Below, in pieces: positions 41,461 to 50,200 of a stretch of 64,000 bases of DNA. This DNA comes from Actinomycetales bacterium (GTDB taxonomy: Bacteria; Actinomycetota; Actinomycetes; Actinomycetales; Dermatophilaceae): assembly GCA_016711095.1 (NCBI GenBank), contig JADJTP010000002.1, forward strand, positions 938,280 to 1,002,279. Reading direction: 5' to 3'. The notes under the pieces were generated by a model, which was not told the DNA's origin, searched no databases, and saw nothing but the letters and a program-made list of their open reading frames with translations. How positions within the stretch are numbered: the stretch's first letter is position 1; every line of letters starts with the position of its first letter. The position numbers were made by a program, and so were the translations under genes.

Positions 41461-42645
41461 ATGATCACGACCTTGCTCGACACGAGCGCGGACACCGGCG
41501 GCGCCAAAGCGGCGGCACTGGCCCTGCTGCAACGGGAGGGTTTGCCGGTGCCGGACGGTTTCGTCGTCCCCTTTGCTGCGTACCGAACGGCACGGGCCGA
41601 TTCCGTGCTGCCGGTGGCACAAGGACTTCAGGATGCGCTCGCCTGGCACCTAGCAAAGATGGGAGACCCGCCGGTAGCTGTCCGCTCGTCGGCGGCGACC
41701 GAGGACGTTGCCTGCGGGTCCGCGGCCGGTCAGTACGAGAGCGTGCTGGGGGTGCGCGGCGCTCAGGCAGTCGCCGAGGCGGTCCGGGTCTGCTGGGCGT
41801 CCTCGTCCTCACCCCGCGCTGCTGACTACTGGAACCATCTTGATGCCGACACCGCGGACCGCGAGCCGGACATGGCCGTGCTCGTCCAGCGCCTCATCGA
41901 CGCCGACGCGTCGGGCGTGATGTTCACCCCGGTGCAGCCCGGGGACAGCACCCGGATCGAGGCGTCCTGGGGCCTGGGGCTCAGCGTGGTCGGGGGAACC
42001 GTCACCCCGGACACCTACGAGGTCGCCTCCGACGGCGGCATCCGGCGCACCATCGGGCCGAAGACGACCCGCCTAGACCGCGACCGCGACGGCATCGGCG
42101 TCGCGGCCCGCGACGTGCCGCAGGAGCAGCAGACGATCCCGACGCTGGACGATGCCGCCGTCACGACTCTCGCGGGCCTCGGACGCCGGATAGCCACCTT
42201 GCTCGACCAGCCACAGGACATCGAATGGGCGATCGCAGACAAGAAGGTCTGGATACTCCAGGCCCGACCGATCACCGCGGCCCTTCCTTCGCTGCCGCCG
42301 AGGACTCCCGCCGCTGCGGGTACGTCGCTGATCGGCACACCGGGAGCCCACGGGGTCGTCACCGGGATCGCTCGCGTCCTGCGCGGCCCGTCCGACTTCC
42401 CACGCGTCGAGCCGGGGGACATCGTGATCTGCCCCTACACCGACCCGGCATGGACACCCCTGTTCCGCGTCGCTGCCGCGGTCGTCACCGAGATAGGGGG
42501 CGCCCTCTCCCACGCCGCGATCGTCGCCCGCGAACACGGCATCCCCGCCGTCCTCGGCGTCCCGCAGGTCACTACCCGGATCAAGGACGCCGCCCGGATC
42601 ACCGTCAACGGGACCGAGGGAACCGTCACCGCCGCACAGGACTGA
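41461..42645 (+). CDS. Compact PEP/pyruvate-binding ATP-grasp plus phosphohistidine-domain protein
   Basis: A 394-residue protein with the two outer parts of the pyruvate phosphate dikinase / rifampicin phosphotransferase layout. The ATP-binding domain (residues 1-285) has GAKAAALALLQREGLPVPDG, AVRSSAATEDVACGSAAGQY, VLVQRLIDADASGVMFTPVQ and DIEWAIADKKVWILQARPI. The swivelling phosphohistidine domain (300-394) has TEIGGALSHAAIVAREHGIP with the His that would carry phosphate. The substrate-binding domain found between or after these in PPDK, PEP synthase and Rph is missing, though no frameshift is seen. The acceptor of the phosphate is therefore unknown. It diverges from two regulators and is followed 66 nt later by a histidine phosphatase. 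Confidence 0.82.
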   Translation: MITTLLDTSADTGGAKAAALALLQREGLPVPDGFVVPFAAYRTARADSVLPVAQGLQDALAWHLAKMGDPPVAVRSSAATEDVACGSAAGQYESVLGVRGAQAVAEAVRVCWASSSSPRAADYWNHLDADTADREPDMAVLVQRLIDADASGVMFTPVQPGDSTRIEASWGLGLSVVGGTVTPDTYEVASDGGIRRTIGPKTTRLDRDRDGIGVAARDVPQEQQTIPTLDDAAVTTLAGLGRRIATLLDQPQDIEWAIADKKVWILQARPITAALPSLPPRTPAAAGTSLIGTPGAHGVVTGIARVLRGPSDFPRVEPGDIVICPYTDPAWTPLFRVAAAVVTEIGGALSHAAIVAREHGIPAVLGVPQVTTRIKDAARITVNGTEGTVTAAQD

Positions 42646-42711
42646 CACCGACCACGCACTCAGCAGAAGGGATGGGAGCGCCGGCGCGAGGCGTCAGGGC
42701 TCCAGCGACTT

Positions 42712-43749
42712 ATGGCAACCAGCTACCTGTACATCGCACGACACGGCGACGCCGACGCGTTCGGCGAGCTCACCGCCACCGGCCGCGAGCAGGCAAGGCT
42801 CCTCGGCCGGCGCCTCGCACACCCGCCCATCGACGCGGTATGGCATTCTCCGCTATCCCGCGCCACGGGGAGCGCTCAGGAAGTGACCGCGCAACTCCGA
42901 TCAGGGACGCCGGTCGCCGAAGCCGCGGAACTCATCGACCATGTGCCCTACGTTCCGACGCCCGAAGAAATGCCCCGCGCGTGGGTGCCGTTCTTCGACG
43001 GATACGACGCCGAGGAAGCCGCCGCCGGAAACCGGATCGCACACAGCCTGACCGCCCGGTTCGCGGGAGCACCGGAACAGACCGACGACGTACACGAAGT
43101 GGTCATCACGCACGCCTACCCGATCGCCTGGCTCATCCGCGACGCCCTGGACGCGCCACCCGTACGGTGGCTCGGCCTCAACAGCGCCAACACCGCTCTG
43201 ACCGTTATCGAGTACCGCACCGGTCTGCCCCCCGGCATCACCATGTTCAACGACATGAGTCACCTGCCCCCCGAACTCCGCTGGACCGGATTCCCCAGGC
43301 CGCCCGGCCCTGACCGACCCTTGCCGAGTCGTTCGCCACCATCGTCCACGAGACCACGCGAGACAACGAGGCGGAACACGAACCCACCGCAACCAGCGAG
43401 GTCGCGTGTTCCCGTAACGAACACTTGGGTGGGGAGCCGGGAACTCACTACAAACACGGGGACGCAGGCCAGAGCGCTTGAGTCGCTGCTCGCGAAGCAT
43501 CCGGACCCGGCCTCACTTACCGCGCCGCGGCCCAGCAGAACCACCAAGGTCCGCACCGCTCGGCAGCGAGCAGACGCAGGAACTCATCGCCAGCTACCAG
43601 GCAGGAGCGACCGTCTACACGCTCGGCGAGCGATTCGGCATCGATCGACGCACCTTCGGGACGATTCTCAAGCGCAAACGGCGTGGCTGCTCGCGTTGAG
43701 TATGAGTCACCCACCTCAGCCATTGCGACTGCTTCTACCCCCTAGATGA
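42712..43749 (+). CDS. Histidine phosphatase family protein with an aberrant C-terminal tail
   Basis: Residues 1-205 form a phosphoglycerate-mutase-like domain. LYIARHGDADAFGELTATGR gives the catalytic RHG, VWHSPLSRATGSAQEV the Arg of the active site, and VITHAYPIAWLIRDAL the second His. This domain is complete at about FPRPPGP. The remaining 140 residues are Arg/Pro/Thr-rich, unlike any domain, and read through a stretch that encodes a recombinase HTH remnant in another frame, so the native stop has probably been lost. The gene follows the ATP-grasp/phosphohistidine gene by 66 nt. It may reverse or use the product of that enzyme. Codon choice in the tail is unlike the head. Confidence 0.75.
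   Translation: MATSYLYIARHGDADAFGELTATGREQARLLGRRLAHPPIDAVWHSPLSRATGSAQEVTAQLRSGTPVAEAAELIDHVPYVPTPEEMPRAWVPFFDGYDAEEAAAGNRIAHSLTARFAGAPEQTDDVHEVVITHAYPIAWLIRDALDAPPVRWLGLNSANTALTVIEYRTGLPPGITMFNDMSHLPPELRWTGFPRPPGPDRPLPSRSPPSSTRPRETTRRNTNPPQPARSRVPVTNTWVGSRELTTNTGTQARALESLLAKHPDPASLTAPRPSRTTKVRTARQRADAGTHRQLPGRSDRLHARRAIRHRSTHLRDDSQAQTAWLLALSMSHPPQPLRLLLPPR
43565..43699 (+). pseudogene. C-terminal HTH remnant of a site-specific recombinase
   Basis: This frame encodes SEQTQELIASYQAGATVYTL then GERFGIDRRTFGTILKRKRR, the resolvase-type helix-turn-helix that ends serine recombinases and related mobile-element proteins. Nothing upstream in the same frame supplies a catalytic domain, and the sequence overlaps the odd tail of the phosphatase frame. 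It is read as debris of a mobile element within the island. Confidence 0.6.
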
Positions 43750-43974
43750 GCGAGGGTCATTCCCCGGCGAGATTGTGTCCTGAGCTCGTATGGTGCCGTC
43801 GGCGGCCCGGACCTGCATTTCGCCACCGCCGTCATTGCCGAGGATTTCCCGAGCGCGAACGATGCCCTCCGCCTGCGTGCGGGTAACGGCGCTCGCACGA
43901 TCAGCGCCGGGCTTTCGTACTTCCCACCCGCCGTCGACGTGTCGCTGAACGATTCGCTTGTTGGCCTCAGCCAT
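43735..43974 (-). CDS. DUF2188 domain protein
   Basis: A 79-residue protein of the DUF2188 family. IVQRHVDGGWEVRKPGADRA, TRTQAEGIVRAREILGNDGG and MQVRAADGTIRAQDTI match the small beta-alpha-beta pattern that ends in a conserved DGxI.  Members are common on mobile elements and near toxin or restriction genes; the function is unknown. AAGGAG lies 7 nt before the ATG. The stop overlaps the over-long phosphatase frame by 15 nt. It lies 70 nt downstream of the ImmA/IrrE gene on the same strand. Confidence 0.85.
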   Translation of the reverse strand: MAEANKRIVQRHVDGGWEVRKPGADRASAVTRTQAEGIVRAREILGNDGGGEMQVRAADGTIRAQDTISPGNDPRSSRG

Positions 43975-44044
43975 GGTCGAACTCCTTTGGGTCGGTTAAC
44001 TGATAGTCGGAGCGGCTGGCGCGGGGTCCAGCGTCATCATGGAC

Positions 44045-45217
44045 CTACGCAAGTCTTGGAAGCAGCGAGACAACGCGCCGTCCGCGCGCCTCATCGACGG
44101 ACTCGGTGATCCCTGCCTCGACGGGGACCTGAGGGACGCGCGCCGTGACCGTGCGGAACAGGTTCGGCGGGACTCGGCACTGTGCGGTAAGGGCCAATTC
44201 GTCGATGCCCTCCTGAGCGAGCAGCTCGACAGCCCTCGGCATCAAGGACGGCTGTTCCACGGCAGCGACAAGGCCCGGCTCGTCACGGCGCCACCCCCGC
44301 GTTGACAGCGTCGTCATGGCATTGCGGTAGGACACCTCGCCGAGCCGTCCTAGCCGGCGCGCGCGAAAGAGCAAAGCCTGGATGCTCACGCCCCACTGCT
44401 CCTTTAGCTTGGCCAGGGCGACCCAGACGTTGCCGCCCATGGTCGCCGGGAGGAGCTCGCGGATCTCGTCGGCGGGCATAAGCAGCTCAGCGGCGAATCG
44501 GTGAGCCTGCTCCTCGACGACGCGACTGCCAGGTTCGGCGTCAGCGTGCATGACCAGGTGGCCCAGCTCATGAGCGACGTCAAACCGCTGGCGGTAGTAG
44601 TCACGCTTCGTCGGGTTGAGCACGACAACCGGGCGGAGCTGACAGTCGAAGGAGTAGGCATCAACGGAGGCGGCTTGGACCGGACTGAAGACAACGAGGA
44701 CACCGTGATTCTCCAGCGTCCGAATGAGATGTCCTACTGGACCGCGGCTTATGCCCCACACCTCTCGGACATGTTGAGCGGCTCGTTCGGGGGCATCGCC
44801 GTCGGTGTTATCAACAGCCACAGGGAACGCGGGGACGTCAACCTCGGGAAACTCGACGTGCCTCTCAAGAGACGAGGCAATGTCCACGGCGAGTTGGCCG
44901 TAAGCGAAGGCCTGGTCACGGGCGAGCTGGCTCGTGGCGCGGAGCGATCGAAAGTGTGGCGTCGTGCTGACGGCCGCGACATCCTCGGGACGCACGGCGA
45001 AGAAGCCAGGCTCGACTGAGAGGCCCAGGGCCAGCTGCGCGACAGTAGCAGCGGTAGGCCGTTTCGCCCCTGACTCCCACGCGGCGACTGCGGTTGAGCT
45101 CTTGTCGACGAGAGTTGCCAGATCGCTCTTGCGAAGGCCCGCTAGGCGGCGCGCCAAGGTCAGACGGGCACCGTCGAAGAACGCTGACACCTCCATCGTG
45201 CGGTCGCTATTGATCAC
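44045..45217 (-). CDS. XRE-family regulator with ImmA/IrrE metallopeptidase domain
   Basis: A 390-residue fusion. The N-terminal helix-turn-helix (residues 15-70) is ARLTLARRLAGLRKSDLATL, VDKSSTAVAAWESGAKRPTA. The ImmA/IrrE domain has QRFDVAHELGHLVMHADAEP (HEXXH zinc site) and VVEEQAHRFAAELLMPADEI with the third ligand region. ImmA proteases cut phage-type repressors; such fusions occur in phage, ICE and toxin-antitoxin loci. The GTG start overlaps the stop of the preceding unknown gene (GTGA), so the two are coupled; an ATG seven codons in is possible. Together with its partner and DUF2188 it forms a three-gene unit in the island. The target of the peptidase is unknown. Confidence 0.88.
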   Translation of the reverse strand: MINSDRTMEVSAFFDGARLTLARRLAGLRKSDLATLVDKSSTAVAAWESGAKRPTAATVAQLALGLSVEPGFFAVRPEDVAAVSTTPHFRSLRATSQLARDQAFAYGQLAVDIASSLERHVEFPEVDVPAFPVAVDNTDGDAPERAAQHVREVWGISRGPVGHLIRTLENHGVLVVFSPVQAASVDAYSFDCQLRPVVVLNPTKRDYYRQRFDVAHELGHLVMHADAEPGSRVVEEQAHRFAAELLMPADEIRELLPATMGGNVWVALAKLKEQWGVSIQALLFRARRLGRLGEVSYRNAMTTLSTRGWRRDEPGLVAAVEQPSLMPRAVELLAQEGIDELALTAQCRVPPNLFRTVTARVPQVPVEAGITESVDEARGRRVVSLLPRLA

Positions 45218-46023
45218 TGTCCGCCACCGTCTGCGCGTCGCCGCGGCTCCTTCATATCTGAATGGCGCAGCTTGACTGGCGCGTCCGGCACCGTCTCGGG
45301 GTCGGTCGGCGCGGGCTTGGTAGCACTGCCGCGTCCACTCTCCGACGGCGGGACTTCCAGGAGGTCGTGGCGCCAGTACCAGGCGTCGCCACCGCCGTAG
45401 TTCAGGCGGGCACGACCCATGACAAGTTCGCGTCCATCGTGGTCGACGTCCTGGGAATGGGCGACGACCAGTGTCTCGCGGTCGAGCTGATGTGTGGCAG
45501 TGATGAGCTCGGCCAGGCCAGGCACCTCCTCGGCCGCGAAGTCGTCGAACAGCGACGCCTGGCCTGGATCAGGGTTGGGTTGCTGCGCTACGCGTTGCTT
45601 GGTCGGACTCTTCTGAGGCCAAGGAAGCTCGTCCAACTTGCCGAAGGCAGAGGAGGCCAGCAGCCAGCGCCAGCCCTTCCAACCCCACCCTGGGCTGCCG
45701 TTGAGATCGGCGCGGACGACAAGATCAGGCGCCAATCGCGGGAGGGTCGCGATGTCTCGTTCGCTCAGTTCGGCATGCAGTACATCGAGACTGAGCTCCG
45801 CATCAGCACCTTCCCGGACCGCGTAACGGCCACAGGCGAAGACGCGGTCGAGACGGTCGCGAAACAGCGTGAACCGGGTGATGCCAACCCAGGTCGCGTC
45901 GTGACCGGCTGCCTCGGAGTAGTCAACAGACACTCGGGCTGTGGCGGACAGGTAGGCCCAACGGATGCCGGGAAGCACACCGGCGTCCTCGAAGCTCGTG
46001 ATGACGTCCTTGCGCTCGCTCAT
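45214..46023 (-). CDS. Unknown protein coupled to the ImmA/IrrE regulator
   Basis: A 269-residue protein not recognised. The N-terminal half is mixed (ITSFEDAGVLPGIRWAYLSA, WVGITRFTLFRDRLDRVFAC); the middle is rich in Trp (GSPGWGWKGWRWLLASSAFG) and the C-terminus is acidic then basic and probably disordered. The central LVVRADLNGSPGWGWKGWRW looks like a beta-rich core. No signal peptide or membrane segment is seen. The ATG at 46023 was chosen because a TAGTCT box lies 6 nt upstream (leaderless type); a TTG at 46029 is an alternative. It is translated together with the XRE-ImmA/IrrE protein, so a toxin, effector or protected partner is possible. Confidence 0.6.
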   Translation of the reverse strand: MSERKDVITSFEDAGVLPGIRWAYLSATARVSVDYSEAAGHDATWVGITRFTLFRDRLDRVFACGRYAVREGADAELSLDVLHAELSERDIATLPRLAPDLVVRADLNGSPGWGWKGWRWLLASSAFGKLDELPWPQKSPTKQRVAQQPNPDPGQASLFDDFAAEEVPGLAELITATHQLDRETLVVAHSQDVDHDGRELVMGRARLNYGGGDAWYWRHDLLEVPPSESGRGSATKPAPTDPETVPDAPVKLRHSDMKEPRRRADGGGQ

Positions 46024-46029
46024 GGGCAA

Positions 46030-46035
46030 AGACTA
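46030..46035 (-). promoter_or_regulatory. -10 box for the unknown/ImmA operon
   Basis: TAGTCT, then 6 nt, then the ATG at 46023. Further upstream, two CTGATA direct repeats (46045-46070) could be an operator. Confidence 0.5.
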
Positions 46036-46299
46036 CCCCACTATCAGTATCTGCCGTATCAGATCGAACCGTTCGGCGTGTCTTCTGTCGACGATTCATC
46101 TGCACGGGGATCTGGAGGGTGAGCGATGAGGTCGCCGCCGGCTTGATCGCCTTGGCCCAGTCTCCGCTTGCCCAGGCGTGCGAGCAGGTGTCTGGCCTTT
46201 GTCGGTCTTCGTCTCGGATGGGTTGATCTCACGGCCAGACCGGCCAGCACCCTCGGCGATCAGGCTCTGCTTAGCATCGCCGTGGGGTCGTATCGAAAC

Positions 46300-46520
46300 G
46301 GATCGGTCGGGATGACCAGCGCCTTCTGCGTTTCGGTTCTAAGCCGGTCAGCTCCTGACCGACCAGGCCGAGCACCGTGGTCTTGCCGCTGCCCTAACTG
46401 CCGGACAGCCCGAGGGCGAGCGGCGCGTCCGGCTGTGCGTCGGCGACGTCTGAGCGACCGCAGGGAAGGACAGCAGATCGACGTCGGCAGGGTGTCGGAC
46501 CCGCGTGACGGAGCGGTTGG
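46300..46520 (-). pseudogene. Remnant of a KAP-like P-loop NTPase
   Basis: Three frames carry pieces of one P-loop protein: DVDLLSFPAVAQ, then PLALGLSGS-stop-GSGKTTVLGLVGQEL, then KALVIPTDPFRYDPTAML. The stop (TAG at the Trp position of the usual GSWGSGKTT) lies inside the Walker A motif. At least two frame changes are needed to join the pieces, and no downstream NTPase domain follows. KAP ATPases fit this pattern (P-loop followed by a strand ending W/F-R-Y-D). The 46030-46525 stretch holds no intact gene. Confidence 0.65.
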
Positions 46521-46525
46521 GTCGT

Positions 46526-47230
46526 TCATGAAGTGCCTCCGAACCACAGGCCGGCGCCGCGTTTCGCCAGCTCCTGCTTCCGCTCGTCGTACTCGGGCAT
46601 CACTCGGCCGAGCAGTTGCCAGAAGTCCGGGCCGTGGTGTGGCTCGCGCAGGTGGGCCAGCTCATGGGCAAGCACGTAATCAACGAGGGCCGGTGACAGT
46701 TGCAGGGTCGCCCAGTGGATGCGCACACGCTTTCCGGCGGTTGCACTTCCCCACTTGTGGCCGAGGTCTGCGACCTCGACGGCGCCAGGTTCGACGCGTA
46801 GCCGTTCTGCCCATGAACGCACGCGGGGACGCAGCCAAGCCTCGCCACACCGCTGGTACCACGCGATAAGACTCGCCTCACCAACCTCAACGAGTGGTCT
46901 CGGCAAGACAAGTCGGCCGCGTTCGAGGTGGACGGTGCCGTGAGCGTCGCCGATCTTCAATCGATGGCTGCGACCGAGGTACTGGAAGCCCTCACCGTCA
47001 ACCAACTCCTTAGTGACGGGCTCGTGCTGCAGCACCTCCTTCTCGGCCAGCTTGCGGTAAACCCACTCGCGCTTTGAAGCAAGGAACTGCGTCAGCTCTT
47101 CGGTCGCGACGTCCTCGGCAGCCCGCAAGCGGAGCGACCCGTCAGCCTCGATCGTGAGACGGGCCTTGCGGCTGGCGCCGCCTGTCTCGACGGGCACCCG
47201 CAGATCATCAAGATGAAGGACGGCGCTCAC
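46526..47230 (-). CDS. M48/YgjP-type (DUF45) zinc metallopeptidase
   Basis: A 234-residue SprT/YgjP-like protein. VPVETGGASRKARLTIEADG and FLASKREWVYRKLAEKE are the family N-terminal arm. The zinc site is VDYVLAHELAHLREPHHGPD (HEXXH with a following His) and FWQLLGRVMPEYDERKQEL. WGSATAGKRVRIHWATLQLS is the conserved strand before it. Such genes commonly sit downstream of hsdR in type I restriction operons. Its start overlaps the hsdR stop by 4 nt (47227-47230), so it is made with the restriction subunit. Its substrate is unknown. Confidence 0.9.
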   Translation of the reverse strand: MSAVLHLDDLRVPVETGGASRKARLTIEADGSLRLRAAEDVATEELTQFLASKREWVYRKLAEKEVLQHEPVTKELVDGEGFQYLGRSHRLKIGDAHGTVHLERGRLVLPRPLVEVGEASLIAWYQRCGEAWLRPRVRSWAERLRVEPGAVEVADLGHKWGSATAGKRVRIHWATLQLSPALVDYVLAHELAHLREPHHGPDFWQLLGRVMPEYDERKQELAKRGAGLWFGGTS

Positions 47231-50200
47231 GACCGCCCCCGTGCGTTGATCTGCCGTGAGATCAACGGTTGGTTGGCCCGCGCGAGCTCCATGAGCCTGT
47301 CGGCCACAGCGGCCTGCTCGGAGAATGGGAACAGGTCGCGGTCGTCAAGCGTGTGGATGATGTCCTTGCGCAGCTCGTCTTGGGCGTGCGGATTGTGCCA
47401 GAAGCGAACGATGCCCGCGTGCTGGATCACCTCGACGACGATGTCCCCAGCCAAATGCATGATGTCGACGTGGATCTCGCTGGGCAGCGTGGCATCCGTC
47501 GCGAACTCGCTCTCCAGAAGGCCGTAGAACCGGGCAACCAGCGGATCCTCGTGGATGCGCGACGAGCTGGACAAGTCGGTGGCGTCACCGAGCAGCACCT
47601 CCAGAGCGAGGCTGAGCTGATCCCATTTGCCGGTCAGGATCTTCAGGATCTCGTCGAGACGCTCGGATAGCTTGGTGTAACGGGCCGGATCCTCGTCGAA
47701 GTTCCTGCGGATATGGAACCGCAGGGCGTGTTCCATCTCGGACGCCTTGGCCTTGTCCGAAGTGAGGCCCTTGACCTTGGCGAGGAAGTCCGGGTCCGTT
47801 ATCGAGACCGGTGGGATCTTAGTGGCGATGTCGAGCGCCGTGACGTGCTCGTCGATCAGGGCACGAACCTTCTCGCCGTAGAGCGAAGCGTCAAAGTCCC
47901 CCAGGCCATCGTCGCGGTAGCGCCGCCGGGCGACCTTCTGGATCAGACCGAACCGCTTGGCGTCCGCCACGAACGGCAACGCCTCCGGCCGAGGCAGCAC
48001 CGTGTCGAGGGTGGAGAGGAACTGCTTGAGCAGCACGCCGAACCGGGCGCGTAGAGCGTCGTCCGACAGCAGATCAACGCAGGCCTCGATGTCCTCGTCT
48101 AGGTCGAAGGACTCGATGCCAGCCTGCGCGAACAGTGCCACCACCCGCGCATGCCGATCTCGTAGCTTCGGCACCTCGTCGGTGATGGATGCAAGCGCGC
48201 CCACCGCATCCTCGGCGTCTTCTGGCGCATAAGCCTGGAGCGCCTTCTGCAGGTGAGCGCCGACGCCGAAGTAGTCGACCAGCAGACCGGCTGCCTTGCC
48301 GGGTGCTGTTCGGTTGACTCGCGCGATGGCCTGCAGCAGCTCGGCGTCCTGGATGAAACGGTCGAGGTAGAGCACCTGCTCGACCGGCGCGTCGAAGCCG
48401 GTCAGGAGCATGGTGCGCACCAGCAGGAAGGCGACGGGACTGGTGTGCTCACCAGGCAGGCCAAGCGGCTGCTTGAACTCGGCGATCACGGCGTCCTGAC
48501 GAGCCTTGTCGGTCCACTGCAACCACGTCGGGTCGTCGTTGTTGCTGCCCGAGATGACCGGGACGAAGTCGAGGATGCGAATGAGGTCCACGTGTGGAAG
48601 CGCACGCACAAGCACCTGCCTGCGCCGATCGAGACCGTCGATGTTGAGGCTCCCATCGGCCGCGCCGCGCATGAGGTGCTCCGGCAACCGCTCGATCTGT
48701 GAGACGAGGTCGTCGCGGGCAGCCCGGAGCGCCTCACGGTAGCGAACCGTCGCAAGGCGGCTGGTGGCCGACAGCTGCGCCTTGAAGCCGCCAGGCAGGA
48801 CGGTCGACACGTAGTGCCAGAGGATCGACTTCGCCTTAGCAGCAATGAGCTTCGGCGCCTCCAGGACAGCGCCCGTTGTGGCATAGCGGGCCTTGAGCTT
48901 CTCCACCTCTTCCGCCGTGTGCTCGACGAACATATCCTCGAACAGCTCGTCGAGGTCGCTCCCGCCGGCAACCGCGCCCTTGGCGGTGCGGCCTTCGTAG
49001 AAGATCGGCACGACCGCGCCGTCGTGCTCGGCCTGGCGTATCGTGTACTTGTCGATGAACGGGCCGAAGATGGCGTCCGTTCGCTTCTTGCCCTCGCGCA
49101 TTATCGGCGTGCCAGTGAAGCCGATCTTGGCGGCGTTGGGCAGCGCGGCCATGAGGTTGGCGTGCAGCGTCGATGTCTGCGAGCGGTGGGCCTCATCGAC
49201 CAGGATGACGATGGTCTCTTCGGTATTGAGGACTCCGAGCGCCTCATCCTGCTCGTCGCCGGCCAGGCGCGTCTCGCTTGTGGCAGCGCTGTCTGTGTCG
49301 CGGTACTTCTGGATCATCGCGAAGACGAGCGCCGGGCCGTTCTCGGTGAGAATGGTCTTGAGCTTGCTGGTGCGCCGGGCGCGCTGGACTCCCTCGCCGG
49401 AGAGCTTGGCCGTCGCAGACAGCTGCTTCTCCAGGTCAGTTCGGTCGGTCACGATGACGACCTTGAAAGCTCGAAGCAAAGGATCCGACCGCATCGCACG
49501 CACCAGGAAGACCATCGTCAGTGACTTGCCAGAGCCTTGGGTATGCCAGATCAGGCCGCCACGGCGGTCGCTCTCGCCATCCTCAGCGCGCGTCTTGCCA
49601 GTCCGGAGACGCTGCAGTGCCCGGCCGACTGCGCGGTACTGCTGGTAGCGAGCGGCGATCTTGATCCGTCGTCCGTTGACTTCGGTAAACAACGTGAAGT
49701 GCCTGACGATGTCGAGCAGGTTGGCGGGCGCCAGCATCCCGGCAACGAGCAGCTCCTGGCCGGTCAGCTCAGCCGCGGGCTTGCCCAGATGGGCAGCGAG
49801 GTCATCCCGTGAGAGCGGCGCGGCATCCCTCCACTCGAGGAAGTGCTCCGGCCCGGCGGTGAAGGTTGCGGCACGAGCCTTGTCACCGTAGGTCGAGACG
49901 ACGAACTGGTTGGTCCAGAACAGCTGCTCGTTGCCCTCGGGCATGCCGACAGCGCGCTGGTTAGCGTAGCGCCGAAGCTGGTTGATGCCCTCGGCCATCG
50001 GGTCGATGATGTACGGGCTCTTGCACTCGATGACGACCAGCGGGATGCCGTTCACGAACAGCACGATGTCCGGGGCCACGAACTTCTTGGCCTGGCCGCC
50101 GGGCTCATCCACCCTGAACTGGTTGATCGCCAGAAAGTCGTTGTTACTCGGATCGTCGAAGTCGATGAACCGCACGCGTTGTGAGCGACCCTGATCCCAG

